In this document: in pieces, positions 52,201-55,018 of the stretch | How the letters are laid out: every line of letters starts with the position of its first letter | Position numbering within the stretch: the first letter of the stretch is position 1 | Assembly (NCBI RefSeq): GCF_022581195.2 | Contig: NC_061476.1 | Location: forward strand, 1,552,501-1,616,500 | Direction of reading: 5' to 3' | DNA from: Helicoverpa zea | Taxonomy: Eukaryota > Arthropoda > Insecta > Lepidoptera > Noctuidae | Length of the DNA stretch: 64,000 nucleotides | Notes under the pieces: model-generated | Database searches by the model: none | What the model saw: the letters and a program-made list of their open reading frames with translations, nothing else | Told to the model about the DNA's origin: nothing | Position numbers and translations under genes: made by a program

Positions 52201-53208
52201 ATAGTTTGCATGTCTTCTTCTACTACAGATAGTCGAGCTATTTATTAGCGTTTCAAAGTTAGATGCAGTTAGCATGAACTCTTGATAGGGTACTCAAATA
52301 GAAGGTAGCATGTATAAGTGAAGTAAAGACAATAACAGACTGCATTCACAGTCAAAGATATTATTTCCTAACGCCTAAGTAACTAGGTAACATTGCTGTC
52401 CCTTAAGGAAACTTAGGTGAGTAAAAGAATATAGATGCTGGAAGTAAACGTTGAGCACCCTACAATAACAGGCTAGGAGACATCTCAACCTGTGCATCTT
52501 TCATAATCCTTTACTAACAAGACTAATATAGACCTTCTCAAAATTTTCGCCAAGTAACAAAATTCCGCAATTTACCTACTAAAAAAACATTGGGGAAAAG
52601 GGCAATGAAAGATAACTTGTATGTGCTTAATTGGTGTACAATGGGAGTTCCAAAGTGTAAAACAATCGTAACTAGTAACAAAAATATAACTTACTAAAAC
52701 CCAAAATATCTCTCGAAAAACACTTTTGCAACTCCCAAAAATCATAGACACAAAAACAAAAAAAAAACTAAAATAACCCAAAACTGTTGCAGAAATCGCT
52801 CCAATCCATCACCAGCAAATGTCTCCAATACGATCGCTGAAAAAGAGCGAGTCGCCCACCAGCCTCAGCAAGCGAACTGACAAGACCCCAACGACTCCCA
52901 TCAGTCTGACTCCCATCGACGAGACCAAAGCCCTCGACATGAACAAGGTCAACGGAATTAACGGCGTGAACGGGGTCAATGGGGTCAACAGCAATGACAT
53001 AACCCCTGAAACTCCAACTCAGGAACCGTTGAAGGAGAAGGAATTAATCAAAAAGTCTACTGAAGCCACTCAGATCGCTCCTGGAGTGGTTGATACAAAT
53101 GTGGTGAATGATGCTCCGACAGGCGGTCTGACCGCCTCGGAGATATTAGACCGAGCCCGCACGAGGTTCGATAAGTTCTGGGGCAAGAAGGAAGAAGACA
53201 ACGTTTAG
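4212..53208 (+). CDS. mdm1: MDM1 homologue (microtubule/centriole-associated nuclear protein), 14-exon gene model
   Basis: Vertebrate MDM1 binds microtubules, localises to centrioles and nucleus, and restrains centriole duplication; the same role here is inference. Joining 14 exons (4212-4262, 26700-26811, 27850-27980, 29413-29505, 37336-37489, 41122-41230, 42882-43275, 43693-43823, 44490-44698, 45041-45178, 46225-46419, 50410-50610, 51557-51631, 52793-53208) gives one open frame of 802 residues with consistent intron phases; vertebrate MDM1 is about 710 residues. Family marks seen are SEYRSTYKW (residues 20-28), KKYPG (65-69), TEYRNQFAW (148-156), SEYKKKF followed by SQYVYEA (245-261), WYREVLDLRKRAGEYK at the end of exon 7, and FWGK near the C-terminus (793-796). 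The tyrosine/phenylalanine repeats correspond to the microtubule-binding repeats of MDM1. The rest is Ser/Pro/Lys/Arg-rich and probably disordered. Exon joins come from splice-site consensus and phase only; no transcript was available. Confidence 0.85.
5168..5592. mobile_element. Possible MITE of the TTTTAGTCGGCCGA family
   Basis: The left end AAACTTTTAGTCGGCCTATA and, in reverse complement, the right end CGACTAAACTGTCGGCTGAT are imperfect inverted repeats; GCACAC lies just outside each. More diverged than the clear copy at 15286-15658. Confidence 0.4.
5890..6065 (-). repeat. 3' end of a non-LTR retroposon
   Basis: The minus strand reads GCCATTGTACATAAACTGTC and ends TGCAATAAAGAATAAATAAA, a poly(A)-signal-containing LINE 3' terminus. 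No coding part remains. Confidence 0.45.
6318..6624 (+). repeat. GGGTTCC...GAGTCCGACTCACACTTGGCC repeat with nested SINE
   Basis: The left part (TAGGGTTCCATCCCCAAG, GTCAGTCTATCTATG) and the right part (CGTGAGTCCGACTCACACTT, GGCCCGTTTTTTA) belong to one very common lepidopteran repeat. A family B SINE fragment (6405-6546) separates them, so the SINE inserted later. Confidence 0.6.
6405..6546 (+). mobile_element. SINE family B fragment nested in another repeat
   Basis: TGATGAGGTCAGATAGGCAG, CTCCTTGTAAAACACTGGTA and ACACCAACATAGTTGGAAAA; 5' truncated. Confidence 0.75.
6914..7120 (+). repeat. Interspersed repeat CTAGCTGGTGCCCGCGACTTC
   Basis: Begins ACTAGCTGGTGCCCGCGACT. It contains AGCCTATGTGTTATTC and CATTCAGTAGTTTTTGCGTG and ends CTTTCGCGTTTATAATATTA, the full set of landmarks of an abundant lepidopteran retroposed repeat. 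This is the best copy of the family here; diverged ones lie at 15874-16080, 17806-17935, 18296-18495, 27664-27800, 34478-34540 and 40020-40160. Confidence 0.7.
7400..8399 (-). pseudogene. Retroelement pol C-terminal module, frameshifted
   Basis: Minus strand. The first block (8399 to about 8080) reads QRQWDGPLCSTIRNNLLNTC and LAVGEWESGLWLQAIPSSSI, the second (about 8100-7510) GLVRDDGKRPDGMTLLPWKL and GRPLVWDATCVDTLAP, ending RISIAIQRGNAASLLGTFPE. These blocks occur together at the C-terminus of reverse-transcriptase-linked proteins in many invertebrates. A one-base frameshift near 8095 separates them; in the shifted frame a His/Cys motif (HRCHCG) follows, as in intact relatives. The upstream reverse transcriptase is missing. 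After the stop comes an A/T-rich tail (7400-7505), consistent with a 5'-truncated retroposon copy. The exact clade is not assigned. Confidence 0.7.
8520..13880. other. mdm1 intron 1, repeat-poor stretch
   Basis: AT-rich intron DNA. A CpG-rich patch occurs at 10535-10640, and a decayed SINE fragment (reverse complement of family B, TTTTACAAGGAGCGACTGCC) at 11770-11865. No exon was recognised that would fit the phase-0 junction of exons 1 and 2. Confidence 0.5.
10535..10650 (+). promoter_or_regulatory. CpG-rich patch in intron 1, possible alternative promoter or 5' exon
   Basis: CCAATATGGCGGCCTCGTCG contains an AATATGGCGGC core resembling YY1/Pho sites, followed by TATGACGTA (CRE-like). Downstream, TTTACTGG|GTAAGT is a good splice donor at 10651. 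Suggestive only. Confidence 0.25.
13883..14101 (+). mobile_element. tRNA-related SINE, family C
   Basis: The head has a B-box (GGGTTCGATCCCCGGTTCGG). The body has TGTTAGCACCCATAACACAA and GGGGCTAACCGACCGTGTGT, and the 3' end is an A10 tail (about 14091-14101). The A-box side is truncated. Confidence 0.7.
14110..15285. other. Intron 1, no feature recognised
   Basis: AT-rich. A short LINE-tail-like piece occurs at 14750-14800 (AAATTCAAAAATCTTTATTG). Nothing else was supported. Confidence 0.4.
15286..15658. mobile_element. MITE, TTTTAGTCGGCCGA family
   Basis: The left end (GGCAAACTTTTAGTCGGCCG) and right end (CGGCCGACTAAAAGTTTGCA) are inverted repeats bounding about 370 bp of non-coding DNA. 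The right interior (CTAAATACTTGATCTTTGTA, GAGCCCAAA) recurs at 32818-32900, which is thus an end fragment of another copy. Single ends also occur at 22345-22385 and 59770-59812. Confidence 0.75.
15874..16080 (+). repeat. Diverged copy of the CTAGCTG...TATTA repeat
   Basis: GGCTGTTTCCCCGCGGTTTC, GGATAAAATATAGCCTATGT, TCAAATCGATTTATTAGTTC and CTCTTTATTATATTAGAATA. Confidence 0.6.
16081..17800. other. Intron 1, no feature recognised
   Basis: AT-rich intron sequence. Several short ORFs (for example 17299-17487) have no domain or coding-like composition. Confidence 0.4.
17806..17935 (+). repeat. Truncated copy of the CTAGCTG repeat
   Basis: ACTAGCTGTTTCCCCGTAGT followed by TATGTTACCCGGGAATTGTA; the 3' part is missing. 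Confidence 0.55.
18562..18701. mobile_element. 140-bp MITE, TCTTAC[CT]ACAAAAAC family
   Basis: The termini TCTTACCACAAAAACTTTTT and (reverse complement) TCTTACTACAAAAACTTTAA are inverted repeats. Inside, CTGTCTAAAAAAATGACAAA and ATTATGACGTTGACAT are conserved among three copies (also 20473-20612 and 32901-33022). Confidence 0.85.
18845..19760. repeat. Local tandem duplication, second copy split by a SINE
   Basis: Copy 1 (18845 to about 19090) and copy 2 (19169 to about 19760) share TCTCCTAA[AG]CTACA, AAGCTACGTGACCGTAC, AGTTATTGCGGTCTGAGG and GGGATATCGA in the same order. Copy 2 is interrupted by a complete SINE at 19206-19562 exactly between AAATATGAC and GAAGCTACGTG, which are nearly adjacent in copy 1. 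Confidence 0.85.
19206..19562 (+). mobile_element. Full-length tRNA-related SINE, family B
   Basis: The head has a pol III B-box-like GGTTCGATCCC (about 19231). The body contains CATCCTTGGCAGTCGTTACG, GGGTTGCCCGGGTAACTGGG and CCCCAACATAGTTTGGGAA, and it ends GGCTCGGAGGATGA. It is the longest copy in the window and serves as reference for the fragments at 51-225, 2263-2470, 6405-6546, 21690-21890, 32705-32822, 39375-39515 and 49005-49228. Confidence 0.85.
20337..20800 (+). repeat. Old repeat, copy 1, interrupted by a MITE
   Basis: Left part with AGGTAGGTCAGGCGCCTTAT and right part with AGAAGGCGTGTAAAG and CTCTTAAGAGATTTTGCGGT; the MITE at 20473-20612 lies between. The same blocks in the same order occur on the minus strand at 25590-26260. 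Confidence 0.65.
20473..20612. mobile_element. 140-bp MITE, second copy
   Basis: Same ends and core as 18562-18701, with over 80% identity by eye. It is nested inside the older repeat at 20337-20800. Confidence 0.85.
20836..21190 (-). mobile_element. tRNA-derived SINE, family A, full length
   Basis: On the minus strand the head reads GCCTCGTTGGTCTAGTTGTC (A-box) with GGTTCGATTCC (B-box). The body contains CACAAAGCAGCCCGAAGCCT and GGGTGAATCAATCACC in the opposite sense, and the tail ends GGAGGACATC. An 11-bp target duplication AGTTTGGTAAT flanks it (20825-20835, 21191-21201). Confidence 0.92.
21690..21890 (-). mobile_element. SINE family B, minus-strand copy
   Basis: Reverse complement of CCCCAACATAGTTGGGAT; then TAACTGGACGCAGCTGAGTA and GGAGCGACTGCTTATCTGAC. 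The 5' head is missing. Confidence 0.8.
22113..22275. repeat. ~73-bp imperfect tandem repeat
   Basis: GTGTCGAG starts units at 22113, 22185 and 22259. The first two continue with a TTTCAC...GGACAC block; the third is cut short. Confidence 0.75.
22280..25589. other. Intron 1, no gene recognised
   Basis: AT-rich. It holds one MITE end motif at 22345-22385. No exon or other element supported. Confidence 0.4.
25590..26260 (-). repeat. Old repeat, copy 2, interrupted by a SINE
   Basis: Minus-strand order: CACGGAGTAAGGTAAGATGA, AGGTAGGTCAGGTGCCTTCT, [SINE 25715-26079], AGAAGGCGTGTAAGG, TCTCTTAAGAGATTTTCCGT. Family unknown; perhaps an old non-autonomous element. Confidence 0.65.
25715..26079 (+). 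mobile_element. tRNA-derived SINE, family A, full length
   Basis: The head GACTGCCTCATTGGTCTAGC carries the A-box and GGGTTCGATTCCC the B-box. The body continues as in the minus-strand copy and ends in ATT repeats. A 10-bp target duplication AAATTTTTGT (25705-25714, 26080-26089) is exact. It sits inside an older repeat (25590-26260). Confidence 0.93.
26700..26811 (+). CDS. mdm1: mdm1 exon 2: first SEY repeat
   Basis: The acceptor is TTGTTACAG and the donor GGTAAGT. The exon encodes LHSEYRSTYKWHEYKEQQQ and then a Pro-rich linker. The SEYxxxYxW core matches the N-terminal SEYQRNFLWK-type repeat of vertebrate MDM1. It is GC-rich compared with the surrounding intron DNA and ends in phase 1. Confidence 0.85.
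27450..27640 (-). repeat. RTE-like retroposon 3' end
   Basis: On the plus strand ATCATCATCATCAGCCTTTT and TGCCCTACTGCTGGGCCTCT are the reversed 3' terminus of a common lepidopteran non-LTR element; the ATC repeat is its tail. No coding part survives in a readable frame. Confidence 0.55.
27850..27980 (+). CDS. mdm1: mdm1 exon 3: KYPG block
   Basis: It lies between CTCCTCAG and GTGAGT. It encodes PMEPAMPRRKKYPGVAYKTN and continues with ELFDP; the KKYPGVAYKTNEL part aligns with the RKYPWAGLRSDQL block of vertebrate MDM1. The exon starts in phase 1 and ends in phase 0. Confidence 0.85.
28960..29140 (+). mobile_element. SINE family A, 5' part only
   Basis: Contains the B-box GGGTTCGATTCCC, then CACTTTGTGGGTTTTTTGAA and AAAGCAGCCCAGAGTTGG. 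The downstream body is absent, followed by CTACCTACCTA. Confidence 0.7.
29413..29505 (+). CDS. mdm1: mdm1 exon 4
   Basis: A 93-nt exon between TTTTTATGCAG and GTAAGC, phase 0 at both ends, so skipping it would keep the frame. It encodes a basic linker beginning SAQRNDADRAGRRSKSEGP. It has no recognisable motif; it is assigned by its splice sites, open frame and coding-like composition. Confidence 0.75.
29780..29890 (+). repeat. Penelope-like or related retroelement tail
   Basis: ATGCTGTAAAGGATCCGAAA, CGTCGGACATCAATAAT and AACCGCGATAAAATCCGTAA form a common insect repeat end. The Penelope-like assignment is from memory of its GATCC..CGAAACGTCGG signature, hence tentative. Confidence 0.4.
30040..30182 (+). 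mobile_element. SINE family A, 3' part only
   Basis: CATCGGGTTATGAGAGTGAA, ACATGAGAACAGCCGCCGTA and ATAATCGGCTAGGAGGACAT; head missing. It lies just left of the hAT element. Confidence 0.75.
30407..30748 (+). pseudogene. hAT transposase C-terminal (dimerisation) fragment
   Basis: A 113-residue frame ending at a stop. The last 45 residues (PTSVEAERAFSAAGYICSPI and then RSRLGDTTINTICFLRSFF) are the conserved C-terminal dimerisation domain of hAT transposases (SxxERxFSxxG ... RxRL). The BED finger and the catalytic DDE region are absent, so it cannot catalyse transposition. An internal deletion of a once complete element is the simplest explanation. Confidence 0.88.
30766..30844. repeat. 37-bp-arm perfect-type hairpin in the hAT element
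   Basis: Left arm 30766-30802 and right arm 30808-30844 are inverted copies with one mismatch and a 5-base loop (GAGAT). It begins 18 bp after the transposase stop codon. On either strand the RNA would form a very stable stem, possibly acting at the transcript end. Confidence 0.85.
30885..32026. mobile_element. Foldback element with ~520-bp inverted arms
   Basis: Left arm 30885-31408 and right arm 31514-32026 are inverted copies with few differences (for example a small indel after GACGGATC and near 31776). Both arms contain the CCCACGTCCTATAACAATG motif at their outer ends. Each arm includes a subunit with AGGTCGAGGGAACTCGACA; a third diverged inverted copy of this subunit lies in the spacer (about 31459-31522). 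It resembles Drosophila foldback elements in having long modular arms. The arms show matching short ORFs only because they are copies; no protein was recognised. Confidence 0.85.
32705..32822 (+). mobile_element. SINE family B fragment
   Basis: TGGGTATCGGGTTGCCCGGG and CTGATACTTAGCTGGATCCG; both ends truncated. Its right end meets a MITE end fragment (32818-32900) and then a 140-bp MITE, a three-element junction. Confidence 0.8.
32901..33022. mobile_element. 140-bp MITE, third copy, right end degraded
   Basis: GTACCACAAAAACTTTTAAACG opens a copy with the AATTATGACGTTGA core and TTTTAGACAAGTGT; the right terminus is lost. It directly abuts the end fragment of the TTTTAGTCGGCCGA family at 32818-32900. 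Confidence 0.7.
33023..35160. other. Intron 4, no gene recognised
   Basis: AT-rich. It contains a decayed CTAGCTG-repeat piece (34478-34540) and a short tRNA-like T-arm (GGGTTCGATCCTG, about 34149). Nothing else was supported. Confidence 0.4.
35170..35650 (+). mobile_element. 3' end of a GC-rich non-LTR retrotransposon
   Basis: GC-rich sequence unlike the intron around it, ending GTCAGTAAGAGTCTGACACT, CCACAGCGGGAGGGGTCATT, TGATGATTTTT and an A10 tail (35641-35650). Such tails terminate R1-clade-like elements in Lepidoptera; the clade is inferred. Short basic frames (for example 35192-35395, RRRRRNAREF) may be the last part of pol, but no reverse transcriptase motif is left. Confidence 0.6.
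35690..35832 (+). mobile_element. RTE-like non-LTR 3' end
   Basis: AAGTCGCCGGAAGACGCTGG, GGTATATTCAGCAGTGGACG and TCCTATGGCTGAGATGGTGA followed by TGATGATGA: the usual 3' terminus of a very frequent lepidopteran RTE-type element, with its microsatellite tail. Confidence 0.75.
35835..37335. other. Intron 4, last part
   Basis: AT-rich, no repeats recognised. It includes the polypyrimidine stretch before exon 5. Confidence 0.4.
37336..37489 (+). CDS. mdm1: mdm1 exon 5: second EY repeat
   Basis: It lies between TTCTACCAG and GTAGGC. It encodes EIVSTEYRNQFAWPKDTTDA; TEYRNQFAW is the second copy of the MDM1 SEYxxxFxW repeat and the best single identifier of the family here. It starts in phase 0 and ends in phase 1. 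Confidence 0.88.
38435..38600 (+). repeat. Duplicated tRNA-like SINE heads
   Basis: Two successive segments end with a B-box-like motif (GGTTTCGATTCCTAGG, then AGTTCAATTCCCGGG) followed by TTGTAGAATCTTTATCCGTG and its variant. Spacing is about 100 bp. Probably two truncated SINEs or a duplication. Confidence 0.5.
39375..39515 (+). mobile_element. SINE family B, diverged copy
   Basis: GGGTTGCTCGGGTAACTGGG, GTGTAAAACATTGGTACTCA and GACTGGAAGCCGAACGTAGG. Confidence 0.7.
40020..40160 (+). repeat. Diverged copy of the CTAGCTG repeat
   Basis: CACTCGGATAAAAAGTATTT, CAAATCGGTTCAGAAGTCTC and TCTTCATAATATTAGTA match the order of landmarks in the family. Confidence 0.5.
41122..41230 (+). CDS. mdm1: mdm1 exon 6
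   Basis: The acceptor is ATTTCCAG and the donor AGGTGGGT. It encodes an acidic stretch ending RYIEDYLWNGQKPGVQ. The start (phase 1) fits exon 5, and the terminal AG needs the single A that opens exon 7. No family motif was recognised beyond the position in the chain. Confidence 0.8.
41231..42881. other. mdm1 intron 6
   Basis: AT-rich with no recognised element. TGTCGATGTTTCA with an upstream CGATGTGAACG occurs at 42594-42650 and in similar form at 40981-41038 in intron 5, so an undefined small repeat may be present. Confidence 0.4.
42882..43275 (+). CDS. mdm1: mdm1 exon 7: third repeat, SQYVYEA block and WYREVLDLRKRAGEYK
   Basis: At 394 nt this is the longest exon apart from the last. It carries YKSEYKKKFRPFSQYVYEAS, the counterpart of SEYRAKFLSPAQYLYKAG in vertebrate MDM1. 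A Gly-rich low-complexity stretch (GAGGVAGAGGG) follows, then WYREVLDLRKRAGEYK, which aligns with the ELREKAEFYRKR helix. The donor is AAG|GTCTGC, weaker than the others. Reading through it adds only VCARLLL before a stop. The second half is strongly GC-rich. Confidence 0.85.
43693..43823 (+). CDS. mdm1: mdm1 exon 8
   Basis: It lies between ATATTTCGACAG and GTAAGT. It encodes YRGWGTEMAPEHITQLYNKQ and continues with IELWYQVSRR, completing the block begun in exon 7: vertebrate MDM1 has RKRVQGTHFSRDHLNQILSD at this point. Start phase 0, end phase 2. Confidence 0.82.
44490..44698 (+). CDS. mdm1: mdm1 exon 9
   Basis: It lies between TCTCTTCAG and GTAAGT. It encodes a Lys/Ser/Pro-rich basic segment containing KKFRSFRSAPHQSIHAKLQE, likely disordered. 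The phase joins correctly to both neighbours. Confidence 0.78.
45041..45178 (+). CDS. mdm1: mdm1 exon 10
   Basis: It lies between TTAATTTCAG and GGTAAG and encodes AFRSPRRRPRSADPAPAAAH followed by a Pro-rich tail. It ends in phase 1, which fits both exon 11 (46225) and exon 12 (50410), so exon 11 can be skipped without a frameshift. Confidence 0.78.
45179..46224. other. mdm1 intron 10, first part
   Basis: No repeats or ORFs of note. It precedes the cassette exon with a pyrimidine-rich tract at 46210-46222. Confidence 0.4.
46225..46419 (+). CDS. mdm1: mdm1 exon 11, probable cassette exon with collagen-like repeat
   Basis: The exon is 195 nt, phase 1 at both ends, with acceptor CTTTCTTCTGTAG and a moderate donor TTGG|GTGCGT. 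It encodes an Arg/Ser stretch (SRGSSNRVRSTSRGGRS), then Gly-Ala-Thr triplets (GATGATLATGATGAIGANGA), then GRGRRSRSVSKVG. If the donor is not used the frame ends two codons later at TAG (46426-46428), so it could also be an alternative last exon. It is less certain than the flanking exons because it carries no family motif. Confidence 0.55.
46420..47850. other. Intron DNA between the cassette exon and the TIR element
   Basis: AT-rich. TGTCAAG is repeated several times at 46700-46745. No gene supported. Confidence 0.4.
48282..48632. repeat. Two ~150-bp direct repeats inside the TIR element
   Basis: Copies at about 48282-48440 and 48481-48632 share ACTAGTGCGC, AAAGTTCACT and TGTTAACAGCTGATTGATAA, then AT-rich sequence ending AAATTGGT. 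Identity is moderate, so the duplication is old. Confidence 0.75.
49005..49228 (+). mobile_element. SINE family B nested in the TIR element
   Basis: Closely matches the 19206-19562 copy from GTACGGCTGTCATTGCACAT to GGCTCGGAGGATGG; the head is truncated. High similarity suggests a recent insertion. Confidence 0.88.
49751..49835. repeat. 19-bp tandem array
   Basis: GTACCAACTAGTATACAAA-type units start at 49753, 49772, 49791, 49810 and 49827 (last spacing 17). One more unit lies left of the inserted TIR element at 47838, so the array predates the insertion. Confidence 0.9.
49836..50409. other. Intron before exon 12
   Basis: AT-rich, nothing recognised. Confidence 0.4.
50410..50610 (+). CDS. 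mdm1: mdm1 exon 12
   Basis: It lies between CCTTTCCAG and GTGAGT. It encodes DEIPSHRSASVAKDHFFDDS and later MRSPDPVNWTVPLDTGKTF. The VNWTVPLDTGKTF block is unlike the surrounding disordered sequence and is probably a conserved short motif. Phase 1 at both ends (201 nt). Confidence 0.8.
50611..52792. other. mdm1 introns 12 and 13 around exon 13
   Basis: Apart from exon 13 (51557-51631) no feature was recognised. 51658-52792 contains no repeat I know; part may be 3' UTR if the TAG at 51655 is used. Confidence 0.4.
51557..51631 (+). CDS. mdm1: mdm1 exon 13 with alternative read-through stop
   Basis: The acceptor is CCATTTCAG. It encodes ESIKRPSSEFKGGSVAEEAT. Splicing at GTACGA (51632) keeps phase 1 and joins the last exon; without splicing the frame continues GTTNTATA to a TAG at 51655-51657. 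The gene may therefore have two C-termini, only the longer one carrying FWGK. Confidence 0.65.
52793..53208 (+). CDS. mdm1: mdm1 exon 14 (last coding exon, FWGK motif)
   Basis: The acceptor is AAACTGTTGCAG. It encodes the C-terminus: a Ser/Thr/Pro-rich start, a GVNGVNGVNSND repeat, then LTASEILDRARTRFDKFWGK and the end KEEDNV. Vertebrate MDM1 ends with a comparable helix plus FWGK, which is strong support for the family. Stop TAG at 53206-53208. Confidence 0.88.
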
Positions 53209-54040
53209 TTGTTGCGAAGTTAGATTCACTTTTCTCACTGTCAAATGTGGCTGAATGAAACACGATACCTTTTAACATTTATTTGTATCAAATCAAGAAT
53301 TGTAACGATGACTTATGATCCAATCAATAAGTGTAATGATACAAATGAATTTTAAACAATTAAAAGCTTTAACTAAACGATCTTAGCTAGATAATTTTGA
53401 CTCCTACAGCCACAGTTTTCAGTTAGAAAAGTTGAAAATTAATAAAAGTAGGGAAAAATTAAACGCAATGTTTAAAAACGGAATAAAAATATGAAAAAAA
53501 GCTTCGCTTTATAACGACGACTGTAATAATATGTATTTACTATAATTTGATATGTATTAACATACAATCACTGTCTATATAATAGGAGTGTGGTGGCTTG
53601 TGATAGTAGTAACGATGACGACTAGTTATTAATTATTGTATTTATTTATTATCAAAGATTATTTAATTAATTTATTATATTTATAACGACGTATGACAGA
53701 TTTTCGATCTAAATACTTATAGGATAAGACCCAAAGTAATCTTGTTGAAACTTTACTCGGTACACTATTTCTTTCCGACTGCTGTCCTGTTTTACTTGAT
53801 GTATTTTAATGAAATTGTTAAAATGTAGGTAAATATTAATTAACGTTAAACATTAGTACATATGACCTGAGATTATTTATTATATTTGTTTTTTGCTTGA
53901 CATGCGAAGCTTTGCCCCAATCTGTATTACATTATTTTAATGTAACATTCCAATTTAAAATCGTTTTATGTTAGCAATAATCATATTGCGTTTGACGGGA
54001 AATCATCGTTCATATCAATAAAACTTATTATTTTTGTCAA
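53209..54040 (+). other. mdm1: mdm1 3' UTR (inferred)
   Basis: AT-rich, repeat-free sequence after the stop codon with candidate AATAAA poly(A) signals, the clearest at 54017-54022 followed by a T-rich stretch. The exact end is unknown. Confidence 0.4.
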
Positions 54041-54352
54041 GTACACTACAGTTAATTTCATTTCTTAGGAGAAATGCAATTAATAAAACTTCTTAATTAA
54101 ATACAATAAACAAAGGCAAAAGTATACATAACATAATTGAAAGCCGTCCATGTAGTGTTTATTGGCGAAAATTAATTTTAGTTATCGAAACTGTTTTGGA
54201 AATAATATATTCTGAACGCATCTCAACTTTAACCAGCCAATCACATAGCTTGTTATATATGTCAAATCGTTTTGGCGGGAAACTAAACTAAAAATTGTAA
54301 ACAAAACAAAATAATAAGCTAGCAGTATTTTAATATAAAAAAACTCAAAGAA

Positions 54353-55018
54353 ATGGAAATATCACGAAAATCCTGTCGTCTGTGTCTCACGGAGACTGAA
54401 TTCAACGTGTCTCTGTATAGCAATTACGGTCGCAGAACAAACATGGTAGACAAAATCCTAGTTTGCCTAAAAATAGTTATTGAAGAGACAGACGTCCTGA
54501 ACACAATATGCTACAAATGCGCCGAAAACGTCGAAAGGTATTACGATTTTGTTATGTTCATAAAGAAATCGCAGACAAAGCTGGTAGAACCGCAGCGTAA
54601 AATAGAAAACTCTGTCAATCGTCGTCTGATCGCGTCGTATGTACGCGAACAAGTTTATGACGCGGACTACACGTTTTCATTCCTTGACGAAGAGAAACAG
54701 GAGCCGAAAACATCTAGTCCGTTCTTTTCTTATTTCTCGCCCCCAAATATGATGGTAAAACGTACTGGGGAGGAGCCTGTGTGGAAAACTCCTAAGCCGC
54801 GAAGAGAGATGATAGAAAAACATGAAATGAGACAAGATGACAAGCTGAAACGGCCGTTTAGGCCCGAGAGGCCTCGCCATCATTCCAGAGACTTGTTTGA
54901 GTCCCAATCCCAAGATTGTGAGGAAACTGACCTCAAACCGTTAGACTGGAAATTGACACCAGACGATAATATCATAAAAAGAGTCAGGGATAAATGTTTT
55001 GGTCGGTCTGAGTTTTAG
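54353..55018 (+). CDS. ZAD (zf-AD) domain protein without zinc fingers
   Basis: A single uninterrupted frame of 221 residues. Residues 8-56 form a zinc-finger-associated domain: CRLC at 8-11 and CYKC at 53-56 supply the four zinc ligands, with the expected hydrophobic spacing (VDKILVCLKIVIEE) between them and an aromatic helix after (ENVERYYDFVMFIKKS). ZAD domains are dimerisation modules found mainly in insect C2H2 transcription factors. Here no C2H2 finger follows; the remainder (80-221) is charged and Pro-rich and probably disordered. It could be a ZAD-only adaptor or a gene that lost its fingers. An AATAAA at 55160-55165 is a good poly(A) signal. It starts about 1.1 kb after the mdm1 stop on the same strand, with a separate AT-rich leader. 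It is not a shadow of another frame: the cysteines have correct spacing and there are no repeats. Confidence 0.82.
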   Translation: MEISRKSCRLCLTETEFNVSLYSNYGRRTNMVDKILVCLKIVIEETDVLNTICYKCAENVERYYDFVMFIKKSQTKLVEPQRKIENSVNRRLIASYVREQVYDADYTFSFLDEEKQEPKTSSPFFSYFSPPNMMVKRTGEEPVWKTPKPRREMIEKHEMRQDDKLKRPFRPERPRHHSRDLFESQSQDCEETDLKPLDWKLTPDDNIIKRVRDKCFGRSEF

